A model generated the notes under the pieces. That model searched no databases and was not told the origin of the DNA. It saw only the letters and a list, made by a program, of their open reading frames with translations. Source: Isoetes taiwanensis (lineage: Eukaryota > Streptophyta > Lycopodiopsida > Isoetales > Isoetaceae). Taken from it: a DNA stretch of 64,000 nucleotides. Of the stretch, positions 45,502 to 56,480 are shown piece after piece (the first letter of the stretch is position 1; each line of letters begins with the position of its first letter). The stretch is from assembly GCA_021234155.1 (NCBI GenBank), contig JAJEKV010000014.1, forward strand, positions 10,929,563-10,993,562, written 5' to 3'. The translations under genes and the position numbers were made by a program.

Positions 45502-46107
45502 AGGGGTTTTACCGCTTGTATATTTTTGCGAATGTGTGTAAGAGATGCTTCTACAATATTGTAAATGTGTTAAGATGTCCTACCATAAAACCATGTTGTG
45601 TTCGGGCCCAAAATACACATTACCTCATTTAACTCATTTAATACATCTCTCTCATTGTTTCTAATATAATATCATTATAATTTAAACGACCTTGTTTATA
45701 TGCAATACCTTTTCTAAAATTTGAATGTGCATTGCTCTTTGGATTAGCCCAAGCTTGGGGGAGTTTGCTTTGTTAGGGACCGAAGGGCCCAAAAAAAAAT
45801 TTCATATAACAAACAACACATATCTACCATTAATATTAATTAACACAAACCATTGCATTTAACACATTCAAATTAAAATCCCCCTGAAACCCCTTTTGGT
45901 TTGGGTGCATATTCACACGGGGGGTGACATAGGGCAGCGAGAGCCCCTAAAATGGATGTTTTGCATGTACGAAATCAACACCATGTAGTATATTACCTCA
46001 AATCTTATAGTATTTTGTAAATCTTGTTATACAGTATAGCAAATTTTGTACATGGATACCCCACAAACGAGGAATTTTATGTACGGTGTAGATTAAGGAA
46101 TAAAGGG

Positions 46108-46803
46108 TGAATATGCCTATCCAACCAGTTGCATTCTGATAGGGGTACACCTTTTTTTAATGAAGTCATTGCTAACTTGTTGAGCATTTTGAAGGTCAAG
46201 CATACCAAAAGTTCTTCATATTACCCTCAAGGTAATGGGCAAGCCGAAGCTACTAACAAAGTGTTGAAAAGTATCCTGCAGAAGATAGTTGAGATCAATA
46301 AGAGGGATTGGCATGTCAAAATAGTGGATGCACTTTGGGCTTATAGAGTCACTATCAAAGCAGCTACAAATCACACACCTTTCAATTTGGTTTATGGCAT
46401 AGAGGCAGTTTTACCAGTAGAACTTGAGTTGCCTTCTTTGAGGTTAGTTCATAAATTATGCTTACCTTTTGAACATGCCTTGCAGGAAAGATTGGATGCC
46501 TTGTTACATTTAGATGAATATAGAATGGAAGCTGAGAACACTAATTTGTTGAAAAAGGCTAAAGATCTGGCTGCATTCAAAGCTGCACATAGAATACAGG
46601 GTACTTTTAGGAAGGAAGAGCTTGTCCTCAAGTGGAATAAGTCAAAGGAAGATTCAGCTGGCAAATTTGATAATATTTGGGAAGGACCCTTTGTAGTGCT
46701 AGATTCTGCAGGGACCAACTCTTATTGGCTACAAGAGGTTGCCTCAGGAATGCTATTACCAAATCCTATCAACATCCTGCACTTGAAAAGGTATTGGGAC
46801 TAG
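46108..46803 (+). pseudogene. Ty3/gypsy (Athila/Tat-like) integrase, C-terminal part
   Basis: Continues the integrase interrupted at 43231: SDRGTPFFNEV, SSYYPQGNGQAEATNKVLKSIL (with the catalytic Glu environment), NHTPFNLVYGIEAVLP, a helical EYRMEAENTNLLKKAKDLAA linker and the end domain GPFVVLDSAGTNSYWLQ ... HLKRYWD, stopping at 46803. 224 residues without a break. A few codons at the junction with 43231 are out of frame. Confidence 0.9.
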
Positions 46804-47358
46804 CATGCTTGCTTGTCCCTCTTTTTACACTAAAAAGTTCAAAGATCTATAGTAGGTTTAGAGTAGTTAGATCAATTTGACTTTTGAGCACATTACTTTG
46901 ATAAGTTAGTTTTATGTTTGTAGGTTGGGTTGACCAGAGAACAGTATAAGTGATCCCAAGAAGAGAATGATTACTAATGTTTTACCAAGTAAGCATGATT
47001 TCATTAGTTAGAGAAATTTGGAATTCTCGTTGACCTCCAAATAGGTTGCAATGGCCATATAAAACGCAAAAAGTTCTTCATGGGGACCATATTGGTGACC
47101 CAAAAACATGTTAAAAAGGTTGCACAAATCGCTACCGCAATGTATTTGCATGTGTTATGACATATATATTGCACACGGTGAGCTCCCAAAGATCGCCATT
47201 GCGATCTTTTAAAACAAAACATGGGTGCAAAATAAGCACCCAAACAAAAAATAACATTTTTATTTTATATACATCTTAAAGCAACTTTGTTTGTCAGTAT
47301 TGAAAGTCCTTAAGAAGAAATACAGTATGACGAAAAAAAAGCCATCAAATAACAATTT
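46804..47358. other. 3' flank of the Ty3/gypsy element
   Basis: AT-rich with no coding sequence. No convincing polypurine tract or LTR start is seen. Confidence 0.4.
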
Positions 47359-47530
47359 GTTTCTGCTCAAAAGAATCGCTGTGGCGATTTGCTCCAGCAA
47401 CATTATGGCTGTGTACCTGGATTTCTGCTCAACAGAATCGCTATGGCGATTTGCTTCAGCAAAATTATGGCTGTGTACCTGGATTTCTGCTCAACAGAAT
47501 CGCTGTGGCAATTTGCTTCAGCCATTCTTG
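47359..47530. repeat. Minisatellite, 62 bp period, 2.7 copies
   Basis: TTTCTGCTCAA(A/C)AGAATCGCT starts each copy at about 47359, 47421 and 47483. Copies contain GGCGATTTGCTTCAGC and GCTGTGTACCTGGA. Confidence 0.9.
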
Positions 47531-47989
47531 CGATTTAATTGGAGCATAAACCTTCCAAACATTAAAGCTTGTAAGATTCTCATGCGGAAAATCTGCGAGC
47601 ATTTGTTTACAATCAGATTGTAAGAAGCAGATGAATTCATAAAAAAAAACCAAGATGAATTCTCTGAACTCACCGTTAACTGGATCAGAAAATCCCCTAT
47701 TTCTTTGACATTTCACGCAAGAAAGCCCGAATCTTTGAACTCATGAATAACTGGATAAGAAAATCCTTGTTTCCCGACATTTTACAATAGAATAGAAGAA
47801 AAATTTTGCACAGAAGAGCAACATATCACACTTTTGAAGGCAAGATATCCGCGGATTTGAAGCGGCATATATCGGGGATTAGCTCGCCATGCATATGCTT
47901 CCGCTTAATATAAGAACCGGAAAACAAAATAAGAAAACCCAAAAGCGAAAATCGTGAGATCGAAGCCTTGGCTATAGGCATTCGAATCT

Positions 47990-48220
47990 GGCCCCGCTAT
48001 GGGCTGCTGCAGATGTCCCCTGAAATGAAGCTCAGTGGCTATGGTGATGAGATCCGGCCCTTGGCTATGGCGAAGAAACCCTGGCTATGGCCTTGAGACT
48101 CGGCCTTGGATATGGCCGCTGCAGATGTCCTTGAAATCTGGAAGCCCTGTGGCTATGGCGATGAGATCCGGCGATGAGCCCTGTGGCTATGGCGATGAAC
48201 ACTCCGGAAAACCCTGGCTA
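47990..48220. repeat. Degenerate repeat, GGCTATGGCGATGAGATCCGG type
   Basis: Six or seven imperfect copies of a GGCTATGGC-centred unit of 20-45 bp. Open frames across it are products of the repeat. Confidence 0.75.
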
Positions 48221-48309
48221 TGGCAACACTATCCGCTCACGCCGGAGAACTCGCAGACCGCAGGTCGCCAATGCCCTAAATTGGATATTTTTTGGAAAAG
48301 AGCATATTG

Positions 48310-48640
48310 TCATATGCAGGAGCATCCTTCTTCCATCTCTATTCATCTGTCATAAGTGGTCCTGCTACCCATTTAGATTTCTTATTCTTGTTTTCATTCC
48401 CAGAAAAGCACTATGCACTTCAGCCTCACCACCACAGCAGAACTATAAGGATTTGAGATTAACTAGTTTGTGTGTTTTCATGGCAGGTGCACCCTTTCTC
48501 CATCTATATTCATCTGTCATAAGTGGTCCTGCTATTCATTTAGACTCCTATTCTTGTTTTCATTCCCAAAAAAACACTTTGCACTTCAGCTTCACCATCA
48601 TAGCAGAGTTGCAATCTTTGAAGATCAAGGGGAGATATAC
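48310..48640. repeat. Tandem duplication, about 167 bp period
   Basis: GCAGG(A/T)GCA(T/C)CC at 48317 and 48484 start two copies sharing TTCATCTGTCATAAGTGGTC and TTCTTGTTTTCATTCCCA. Confidence 0.85.
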
Positions 48641-50830
48641 ATTTTCTTGTTTTGGCGAGATCTCAATACTTGAGGCTAAGATTGAGAAATCATTTGAAAA
48701 CTAAGCTATATACAGTGGATTCAACAAAAATACTTTTTTGAAGGCCCAGAAGCGCTCAAATCTGACATTGATCAATGCTAAGCATGACCTGAAGGATTCT
48801 TGAAGTCTATGAGCACTCCTCGATCAGATTTGCAAAAATTTGATTGATATTATCTTCTAAAATTATTTTACGACCTGAGATTGATATTTTCCAGCATTTG
48901 AAGTGTTGAAACACTATTATTCATTACTGTTGTGACTTATTTATCTTCACATCAATGAAAACTTGTTGCCAAGTTGAAAAAGTTCTCTCTGATATGATCC
49001 TTAACTATTTTGTCTTTCAAAAAATCCTACAGTAAATTCCCCTATGCTTTCAATTGCTTTTGGTCCAGTTGCCATCAATCCTTGAGATATCTGAGACCTA
49101 TAGGCTTTGAGAAAATAAAAAAATATCATCCACAACTCAAGTTAGAAAATCTTGCATTCTGTTTTGACTGTTCTTGACTGTATTTTGCCAAATCTGAGTA
49201 CAAAAAATACTTATGAGCATCTAAATGGAGATCTGATCTCATGCCTTCATTCTTTACCACCCTTGTGATATATTGGCTTTGGAAATTCTCAAAAAGGTGA
49301 TCAGAATCTCCAGATCCTTTTTTCTGATCACTGTTTTCCAGTTTGACCTCTATTGACCAATTTTTGACCCCAATTTTTAAGCTTGAATATCTCTCAGGAT
49401 TATGATTTGACTTGGTCAGGGACTGCACCATTGGATTCCTATAACTTTTTTGTGTCAGTTTAAAGCATCTGACCCAAAGACCCAATCCATTATCGACTGC
49501 TGTATCAATTTGAGTCAAGGTCCCATTTTCTAGAAATGGGAAAGGTATGAAATTATGAGTTTTTTGGATTCTTAAGCAGAATTATCTTGCAAAGACTGAT
49601 CACCTTAAGTGATCTGGAGGTCCTAACCCCAACTTGGGTCCCAACTCAAGTTGGCTCATTGTGGTTGACCTTTGAAGCCAGGTTGAGGGTCAACAAGCCT
49701 TTAGAAAAGCTCTTTGACTTGGGTAGTAACCATCAGAATTATGGCATAATCCCGTGGGGAAAATCATAGTTTATGTACGGGACTGAAGCACTATAAGGCA
49801 CTAAGAAAATGGTTGAAGTACCTGGGGACGCTATCAAAATGTAGGCAGCATATACCATTCTGACATAGAGTTAGTTACTGTCCATTTGAGAAGTCGGTGG
49901 CGCAGCCACATCGTAACTTACATAGGCAACAGGTTTTGTTTCAAAGAACTACCACGGTTATACTCTAGATAAGTTAGAGCAGAGCTCTAGCATTGTGGGA
50001 TAAGGATATATGTAGACTATGTACGCATGTCGAGAGTATGTTTGGAATGTGGAAACAACAGTCAATCTGTTGCATGCTAAGGCATGATGTTGTAGTTGGC
50101 ACTTGAAATAAATATCAACGGGCAATAGAATAAATCTTAAGATGATGGAATTGAACAGTACAATAGTACAATTCCAAGATGGGTAAGCTACTTACTAGAA
50201 GTTCGAATGTGTCTTGCATAGACATCGAAGACTAGATCTCTCACGTGATCCATACCCGGATCAGGCAGAGGTGAACGCTATGGGTTACATGGAGGTGTAA
50301 GTTAGAACATACAGACTCAAACATCGATACAAGCCCGGGTTATATCAAACGTAGGTATTTTAGGAAGGCTCACAAAATGCAAGGCAGGCACCCTGATGGC
50401 TCCAGGTAACTTACGATTCATACGAAGGCTCACTTGCTAATTTAGGCCATGATTATGGCTTAGATGAAGATGCCAAGTCATTGGTAATGCCATAATAGCA
50501 AGATAACGTCATGATAGAGAAATATAATGACTAACATTTCTAGGGCGTACGACGACGTTGACTCATAACCCCTACTGATATGTGGGTTAACAACATAGGG
50601 GGTTTTGGAAGGAACCTTGGATATAAACTGTTATGTCATATGGGTTATAATAGTGGCTTAGAAGCCACAAGACAGTTAAAGAATACCTAAAGAAGTAAAT
50701 GGATTGGTGACTCTACTGAATAAAACCAAAGGGTGAATTGTGTACGTGTATCATGCGTAAGGGCCGAGATAACAAAAATCGGCCATGGACGTAAAATATA
50801 TTGAAGAAGAAAAGGAATGAAGGACCCTTC
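48641..50830. other. No gene recognised
   Basis: AT-rich. 49126-49518 has a minus-strand frame and 49587-49769 a plus-strand frame, both without known motifs. The region between the minisatellites and the next LTR may be old LTR-retrotransposon debris. Confidence 0.4.
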
Positions 50831-51198
50831 TTGGACGTTCCAAAGACAATATACGCTCCCGGGGCGTATATTGTAATCGCCCGCCACGCCGCATTACCAC
50901 CCATTGACGGTAATGCGCCAACGTATAACCAAGTGGGTAGCCCCTAGGGGCAACTTGCTAAGAATGTGCATTAGTATTAATGTGCACATTTTCCAATGTA
51001 CACATTAATGTGGGCACACATTTCCATGTGGCCACTTGATGCCAAGTGGGCCATACCCATAGGTGCAAGTAATGTGCACATTTTCCAATGTACACATTCA
51101 TTAATGTGCACACATTTCCATGTGAGCACATTTGGGTGCACACATTTCCATGTGGGCACATTTGGCCACCTAGCCCTTAAAGGCAAGTGGGCCCATTA

Positions 51199-51232
51199 CC
51201 AATTATCCCACATGCCAAAAAGGGATAATTGG
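51199..51232. promoter_or_regulatory. 11 bp inverted repeat upstream of the LTR TATA box
   Basis: CCAATTATCCC (51199-51209) and GGGATAATTGG (51222-51232), a perfect dyad with a 12-base spacer ending 24 bp before the TATA box. Unchanged in the 3' LTR (62854-62887). A transcription-factor site or hairpin is possible; the role is inferred. Confidence 0.55.
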
Positions 51233-51256
51233 AAACCCTAGCCACCCCCCCTTGCC

Positions 51257-51262
51257 TATATA
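51257..51262 (+). promoter_or_regulatory. LTR TATA box
   Basis: CTATATAGGG in a pyrimidine-rich context (CCCCCCCTTGC before it), the only good TATA box in the LTR and conserved at 62911. It would place the U3/R border near 51290. Confidence 0.6.
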
Positions 51263-52537
51263 GGGTTGGAAACCCTAACTAACCTAATTTTCGATTTTAG
51301 GGCTTTAGAACTCTGTTTTGGCTGCCTCAACAGCCAAAACCGCATCCCAGACTCTGCCTGGGAGAATTGCATCCTTAGTTCCTCTAGATTCGCGCATCTC
51401 AACAGGATGGTCGAGCTCAGGTCAGGAGGAGCCCCTCAAGGATCAGGTATTTGGCCAATTAGATAGTCTAAACCCTATTTTAGTCATTGAATCAGTAGGT
51501 TTAGCCTATTAGATTGCCCATAGCAGCCCTCTAGAACTCTAGATAGCAGATTCTAACTAAAGAGCCTAACTCTATGATATAGATTAGATCTTGTTCTTTA
51601 GTTCTTCTGTGATGTATATGGATGATGTATCTCTGTGAACTCCTTGTATTGGGAAGGGGGGTAGAGACCTAAAACTTTGTAGTTGATGCTCCTAGAGTAG
51701 CCTCTCTAGCACACTGTAGATGCGGCCTGGCACAAGAGCCACACCGGTGGGTGAAGGGGCCAGACTGGCTTATAAGGAGGTTCATGTTCTGACTCTTGAA
51801 CGACCCCTATGGTGTGTTAGTACTGCCGGGGGTCACTGTGACTAGGTCTAATGGCTTGCCACTGCGTGTGGGCAAGGCATGGGCTCGACACTTTCGAGGT
51901 GGTGAATATGACCTTCCATTGAGTTCAAGTCGAATACTGGCAAGGGCCCTCTAGTCACCTTGAGTCAAATTGTAGATCTGGGAGGGAGAGATCCCTACCG
52001 CCCCATCGAAATCGGGAGATGTAACCCCAGATATAGCCCCTCTACTATGCATCCCAGGCTCTGATCAAGGTCCCAACACTTTTCAACCTACTCGCAAAAG
52101 TGTGCATGTGAGGGGCGATGGAGTGGACAACCCTAGGCCATGTTCTTATGCCGGCCAAATCCATTGCCATGAATTACGCCTGCACAATGAACTCGGAGAC
52201 CCAAGCTTCTCGGTCAATCCCCAGTCGAAGCCTTGGGTAGGATTCCCTATGTGATGTCTTGATCTTCGCCTATGCAGATATGTGGAGGACCATCCTTCGC
52301 GATGGTCATATGATGTTGATGTATGTGCTACTGACATGTATGTTTACGCTTCAAGCAGCTAGGTAGGCCCCGAGGGAGACAGGGTGCAATGACCCTTCCA
52401 CTCTTCCCACCGGAACCCGCTACGGTTGCGGCTGTCATGTGGAGGGGCCCAGTATTGGCACGCGAGCTGGTATGGGGATGAACTCCTCGGTTGTATCACG
52501 GTGAGTGCACCGTGATACCAGTAGGGGACGTCCATGC

Positions 52538-52549
52538 TGGTATCGAGCT
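52538..52549 (+). other. Primer binding site (initiator Met tRNA type)
   Basis: TGGTATCGAGCT three bases after the LTR's terminal CA. The canonical plant site is TGGTATCAGAGC; here CAG reads CG, the same change seen throughout the window. Confidence 0.75.
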
Positions 52550-52735
52550 ATGTTCTTGGAGACCAAGAGCAAAAGCACCGCCATGTCCCAAAGAGCACTA
52601 ACTTGATAGGATTCTCAAACCTCGAAAAATGAGAAAATTTTTCTCATTTTTGTAGTTTATGCTAAGCTAGTAATGCTTAAAATGAATAGAAACGTAAAAA
52701 GACTAAAAATTGATGAGCCAACATCCGTGTAGGGG

Positions 52736-52986
52736 GTCTCACACGCCGCGCCAGACGATTTCCACATTCTAGAAATCGGTTTCGAACGTCTTGGTGACAT
52801 TCACTTTGACACCAAAAAGTTGTAAACTACAATTAAAATACCTTGATAATTCTAAATTTAAGCTAAGAATTAGTAGATTTAGCATGTTACATGTTAATTT
52901 AATAGTGGGCCCCACCATGTCTCACACGTCCGCCAGGGATGTGGTTTCTACATTTTAGAATCGGGGTCGGGCGAACGCGTGAGACC
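52736..52986. repeat. Doubly palindromic motif, copies 1 and 2
   Basis: Copy 1 (52736-52797) is degenerate at its right arm. Copy 2 (52919-52986) reads GTCTCACACG ... TTTCTACATTTTAGAA ... CGCGTGAGAC. The outer arms are nearly perfect inverted repeats and an inner ATTTCTA/TAGAAAT dyad sits in the centre. Copies are 183 bp apart. Confidence 0.8.
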
Positions 52987-53058
52987 TTGCTTAATTAGGT
53001 GTTTTAGGTGTTCTAGACAACCCAAAAGGTAGTTTAAAAGTTGACCTAAAATTGGCCC

Positions 53059-53066
53059 TATAAATA
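53059..53066 (+). promoter_or_regulatory. TATA box, leader cassette 1
   Basis: TATAAATA, 73 bp after motif copy 2. Followed by GCACCCCTCCC and, about 60 bp on, AGGCGATCTTCCGGGCG, which recurs after the second cassette's TATA box. Confidence 0.5.
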
Positions 53067-53159
53067 GAACTGCACCCCTCCCATTTTTTCCTGTTTTCCC
53101 TAGAATTTCGCCAGATCGTTAAGGCGATCTTCCGGGCGCTTAGCTCCGACGACAAAACC

Positions 53160-54420
53160 GTAAGATGATGGCCCCATCGGCGTGATCGCAAGGAAGCCTA
53201 GACGAAGAGGATCCCCTGCCCAAAGGGCTCCGCCTTTTTCACAGATTCTTCGGAACGCTTCCACGCCGACGGATCTTCGCCGAAGCGAGGAATCGGGTCG
53301 GACCGAGAGCTTACCACGTAGATCTTGGAGGACGCACGGGCCGCACGCCATGAGTGAGATCCTCAAGAAATTGCACCTGGGGGTGAGGCAGGAAGCGGGG
53401 AGGAGCCGGAGCAACACCGGGGGACGCCAACCCACGTGAGGAGCAGAGGGAACAAAGCGAACCCACCAATAGGCCAAGAACAACCCTCAGATGAGATCCA
53501 CCGCAGGAGGAGCAGGTAGGAGAGGAGCAAAGCCAATGCACGAATCACCCCCCGGAAGAAGAGGCCGACCGCACGCCGGGGCCCACAAGGCACGGGCCAA
53601 GGAGCCACGGGAGCGGGGAGGACAAAGAGTCGGGAGAGACGACCCCGACTACATGCCGGACCCAAGAAGAGGAGGGCCAAAGCCGTAATGGCGTGCAAGA
53701 GGAAGCCGGGTGAAGGTCGGGAAGAGAGCCGAAGGTCCTGGCCATCAACGAGCCATCGGGAGGTGAGACCCCGCCCACCACCCAATCACTTCGGATGGAG
53801 ACTACGCGTCGGGGCAGACGGGCAAGCTCTTCAAAGCCCCCGGCCAGAGGAAGAGGTACCCACACGCACGGCCCAAGAGCGTGAGGAGGCCGGACAGTGG
53901 CTGGCCCCCACCATTTCCGGGACGGGGATAGGGTCAAGGCCCCACGGCCGCAAATGGAAGTTTATGTGATAGACCCCTTAAAGGTCTATCGTAAGAGGAT
54001 CAGGAGCACGACGCGTATATTTATATGGCAAAGTGGGAGGCCTACAATGCCTATTACCAGAGCACAGGGTGAGGACGATTGAAGGCGGCACCGACGAAAA
54101 GGCCGTGCCGGGGCCCCTCCACCAAAACCCAAGCCTCCACGAAAGCACCGGAAGAAGCGGAGCAAGAAGAAACAGAGGGAAGAAGATTGGGGCACTCAAG
54201 GAGATCCGCCACTTCCGTAAGAGTTACGGACTCGATTCCCCGGCCGCCCGTTCGGGTCCGCGGTCATTCATTCAGAATACAACACGCATATGCGCTGCGG
54301 ATGCATTTAGATGTTGCCGTGTTTGCAAGAGGCGGCCGGGCCCACTTAGTGAAACATTTTGAAGATTCAACGGCGCACGGCACGCCAAGAGGGTTACCCT
54401 CATGAGGCGAGATATGTATC
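53160..54420 (+). pseudogene. Leader cassette 1, unrecognised GC-rich ORF region
   Basis: GC-rich, Arg/Pro/Gly-rich frames follow one another (53182-53439, 53491-53688, 53688-53969, 54079-54405). None has a known motif; a Lys-rich stretch near 54120-54190 could be a nuclear-localisation-like tract. Minus-strand frames of similar length exist, so the coding strand is chosen only from the element's direction and the TATA box upstream. It lies between primer site and gag, where accessory ORFs occur in some large plant retrotransposons. Confidence 0.35.
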
Positions 54421-54470
54421 TTGCCGTACACATCAAGGGAGAACGCCCTTGAACCTTGTAAATGATTTGT

Positions 54471-54512
54471 AAAATTTTGTTAATATAAAGAAAATTTTGC
54501 GTAAATAAAGTG
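54471..54512 (+). terminator. Polyadenylation-like AT-rich region after cassette 1
   Basis: TTTGTAAAATTTTGTTAATATAAAG-type sequence followed by AATAAA at 54504-54509, an abrupt AT-rich change after 1.3 kb of GC-rich sequence. Looks like a plant mRNA 3' end. Confidence 0.4.
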
Positions 54513-54597
54513 TCCAAACCCGCTTAAATAGGTCAAGATATCGATCCCTAGCCTTCGCTTTTAATTAAATTGGAGTTTGGAGCAAAATTGAGACGAT

Positions 54598-54853
54598 GTC
54601 TCACACGTCGCCAGACATTTCTACATTTTAGAAATCTAGTCGGCGCAACGCGTGAGACCATGCCCAAAAATGCCCAAAACAGCTCCAAATCGACCAAGTA
54701 AGGGGTCAATTCTGCCTAACTCGATGAGTTTAGTAGAATTACAGCCTTAGATCACCTAAATTGAGTAATCCTAGCCCAATTAGGACCCATGTCTCACACG
54801 CCGCGCGACAGATTTCTACATTTTAGAAATCGGCGGGCGCAACGTATGAGACC
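54598..54853. repeat. Doubly palindromic motif, copies 3 and 4
   Basis: Copy 3 (54598-54659) and copy 4 (54791-54853) share GTCTCACACG, a central ATTTCTACATTTTAGAAAT and a right arm (CGCGTGAGACC; CGTATGAGACC in copy 4). They are 193 bp apart and precede the second TATA box, mirroring copies 1 and 2. Confidence 0.85.
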
Positions 54854-55029
54854 CCGCACTATGTCATCACCAAATGATCTCCAAATTGCACAATAGGTTC
54901 AAGAGAGGTTCTCCTTAGCATGCTCAAACTCTAGAAATAGTCTTCAAACTTGCAATTGCATCCCTTAATAGATCAAATCACCTAATCTCGAAAATCTAGG
55001 TCATCCAAAAATTAGGGTTTTCCCCTTTC

Positions 55030-55037
55030 TATAAATA
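55030..55037 (+). promoter_or_regulatory. TATA box, leader cassette 2
   Basis: TATAAATA, 177 bp after motif copy 4, with a C-rich leader and AGGGCGATCTTTCGG about 60 bp later, as in cassette 1. Confidence 0.5.
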
Positions 55038-55149
55038 AGTCCCCATTTCTCAATTGGCACCACCGCAAATCCGCTCCCCCATTGCTTAGGGCGATCTTTC
55101 GGCTCCAGGCTTCTCAAGATCCGTTTGATACTCCCTTCCTTGCTAGATC

Positions 55150-56480
55150 AATGGCTACCGGCTGATTTCGCGATGATACAAATACCTGTTATCCGCTCAT
55201 CGAGGCGGATGTCAATGACATCTTCCAAGTCTTTGTGAAAGAAATCGACATCCAAGTTAATAATGCAACCCCAAAGATATAGGCGGGGTGCTAGCAGAAT
55301 TTCAGGCTAGGGTAGGACCCTCCCTTGTTCAAGTCCCCCTTGCATAGGATATTTCGCTCCCCACCATCCCTTCAAGCGCCTTTGGCGATGTCCCCAACAT
55401 CGCCAAGTACTTGACTAATAAGGCGCAGAGGTTACCTCGATTACATGGTCCCGACAAACCAACAGGACCAAGTACTTTCAGACACACCGCCGCCCTAGCC
55501 ATCTTCTTATCCCACCGCGCCGAGAACCCGATGGGGGCAACCTCTATCCCTCCGATGGAGGTAGACCCCATAGTTGGAGCGTAAGGAAGGGCAAATGTTT
55601 GCTGCAAAGATCAACAAGAACGAGGGAAGCAAGAGAGGATGAAGAAGAGTCTGGACGACGAAGGATACACGGAAGCCCGACTTCGGACGAAGAATCGCCA
55701 AGGAGAGCAGAGCTGATCAATTTCGGCCGCGCCAGGGCATCGAAGTTGCTCCCCTTGGGCTAGGCATCACAAGCCTAGCCCCTATCATCATCGACGGAGA
55801 GGAGTATCTACTCCTCAGCGACATCCGAACCTCCCCAATGTAGGGAGAGGGGAGCTCAGGGTTGGACGAACTGCTCCACCAGCTGCGGCAGACCGACCTG
55901 GACGACTTCATCGTCCCGGGAGCATCGAACTTCCCGCTCCCAAGTGAGGGGAGTCCCACACCTACACGGGGGAGACGACCTCCGGGCATCCGTGCCTCTG
56001 GCCCGACATCGTGGCAATTGATGGACGAGCGGGGCTGCGCCAACAGGGAGGAGTTCCTCGCCTCCAAGAGCAGATGGAGATCCGTGGGAAGACCCGCGAG
56101 TATCCCAATGCCGTCCTTCAATATCACCCTTGCCAAAAGGAGAAGGAATGGACCCTCGGGAGGCTCGACCGCCTGGTTGAAGACTACTGAGGAGCTCAAG
56201 CAGAGGTCGACGAAATACTTTGGCTGCCTGTTTGGAGGCCAAACAAGCCCGGAAGCTTCGACACACAATGGCAGTGTCGCCGGGTACTACTTACCAATTG
56301 CTGATGGATGGGAGAATAAGCGGTAATTCACCGCAAGTTCACCCCGTGAGGCTAAGAAGGAGTGTTTATGCTGATTGCACTCGGGCCGGCAGGCATGCCC
56401 CGAATAGCGGCAAATGTCGACTATCTTTGTCTTAGTCAAGAGGGCAATGGCACTTGACCTCTTCGACTTCGCCATCCCCC
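55150..56480 (+). pseudogene. Leader cassette 2, unrecognised ORF region
   Basis: Readable pieces: CYPLIEADVNDIFQVFVKEIDIQVNN (about 55188-55265), FGDVPNIAKYLTNKAQRLPRLHG (about 55381-55450), and 55862-56326 (154 residues: MDELLHQLRQTDLDDFIVPGAS, later LKTTEELKQRSTKYFG). An open minus-strand frame (56268-55717) overlaps. I recognise no family; it could be a diverged extra gag-like ORF. An AT-rich stretch at 56670-56770 follows and may hold its 3' end. Confidence 0.4.

Larger units (their letters stand above)
43232..46107. mobile_element. 2876 bp insertion inside integrase, class unknown
   Basis: Separates the two halves of one integrase and is bracketed by TGAATATG. An 8 bp duplication suggests a hAT-like element, but its ends (TAGCATAATAACAGG and AGGAATAAAGGG) show no inverted repeat and no TG...CA. 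No transposase is readable. Inside are a 49 bp and a 270 bp duplication. A short plus-strand frame (43688-43933) follows an acceptor-like TTTTCCAG and could be a captured exon; I do not recognise it. Confidence 0.5.
50831..52534 (+). repeat. 5' LTR, about 1.70 kb
   Basis: Aligns with 62489-64000 over its whole visible length; the last 184 bp cannot be compared because the window ends. Starts near GGACGTTC and ends CA before the primer site. U3 contains short tandem words (GTGCACATTTTCC, ACACATTTCCATGTG, 50975-51165), the palindrome CCACTTGATGCCAAGTGG (51031), an 11 bp inverted repeat (51199/51232) and a TATA box (51257). Differences from the other LTR cluster at CAG, CTG and CCGG sites. Confidence 0.9.

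Noticed and set aside
47990-48360. Gly/Tyr-rich protein in the GGCTATGGC repeat
   Set aside because: Open only because the repeat lacks stops; repeats differ by lengths not divisible by three.
50975-51165. CRISPR-like spaced repeats
   Set aside because: Repeats are short, uneven and within an LTR promoter; plant nuclear context.
50958-51186. Cys/His-repeat protein in the LTR (MCPHGNV, MCSHGNV)
   Set aside because: It is the translation of short tandem words in U3 and recurs in the other LTR at 62615-62824; no gene.
53527-54012. Long minus-strand frames in GC-rich leader cassette
   Set aside because: GC-rich sequence yields open frames on both strands; element direction and TATA boxes favour the plus strand, and no family is recognised.
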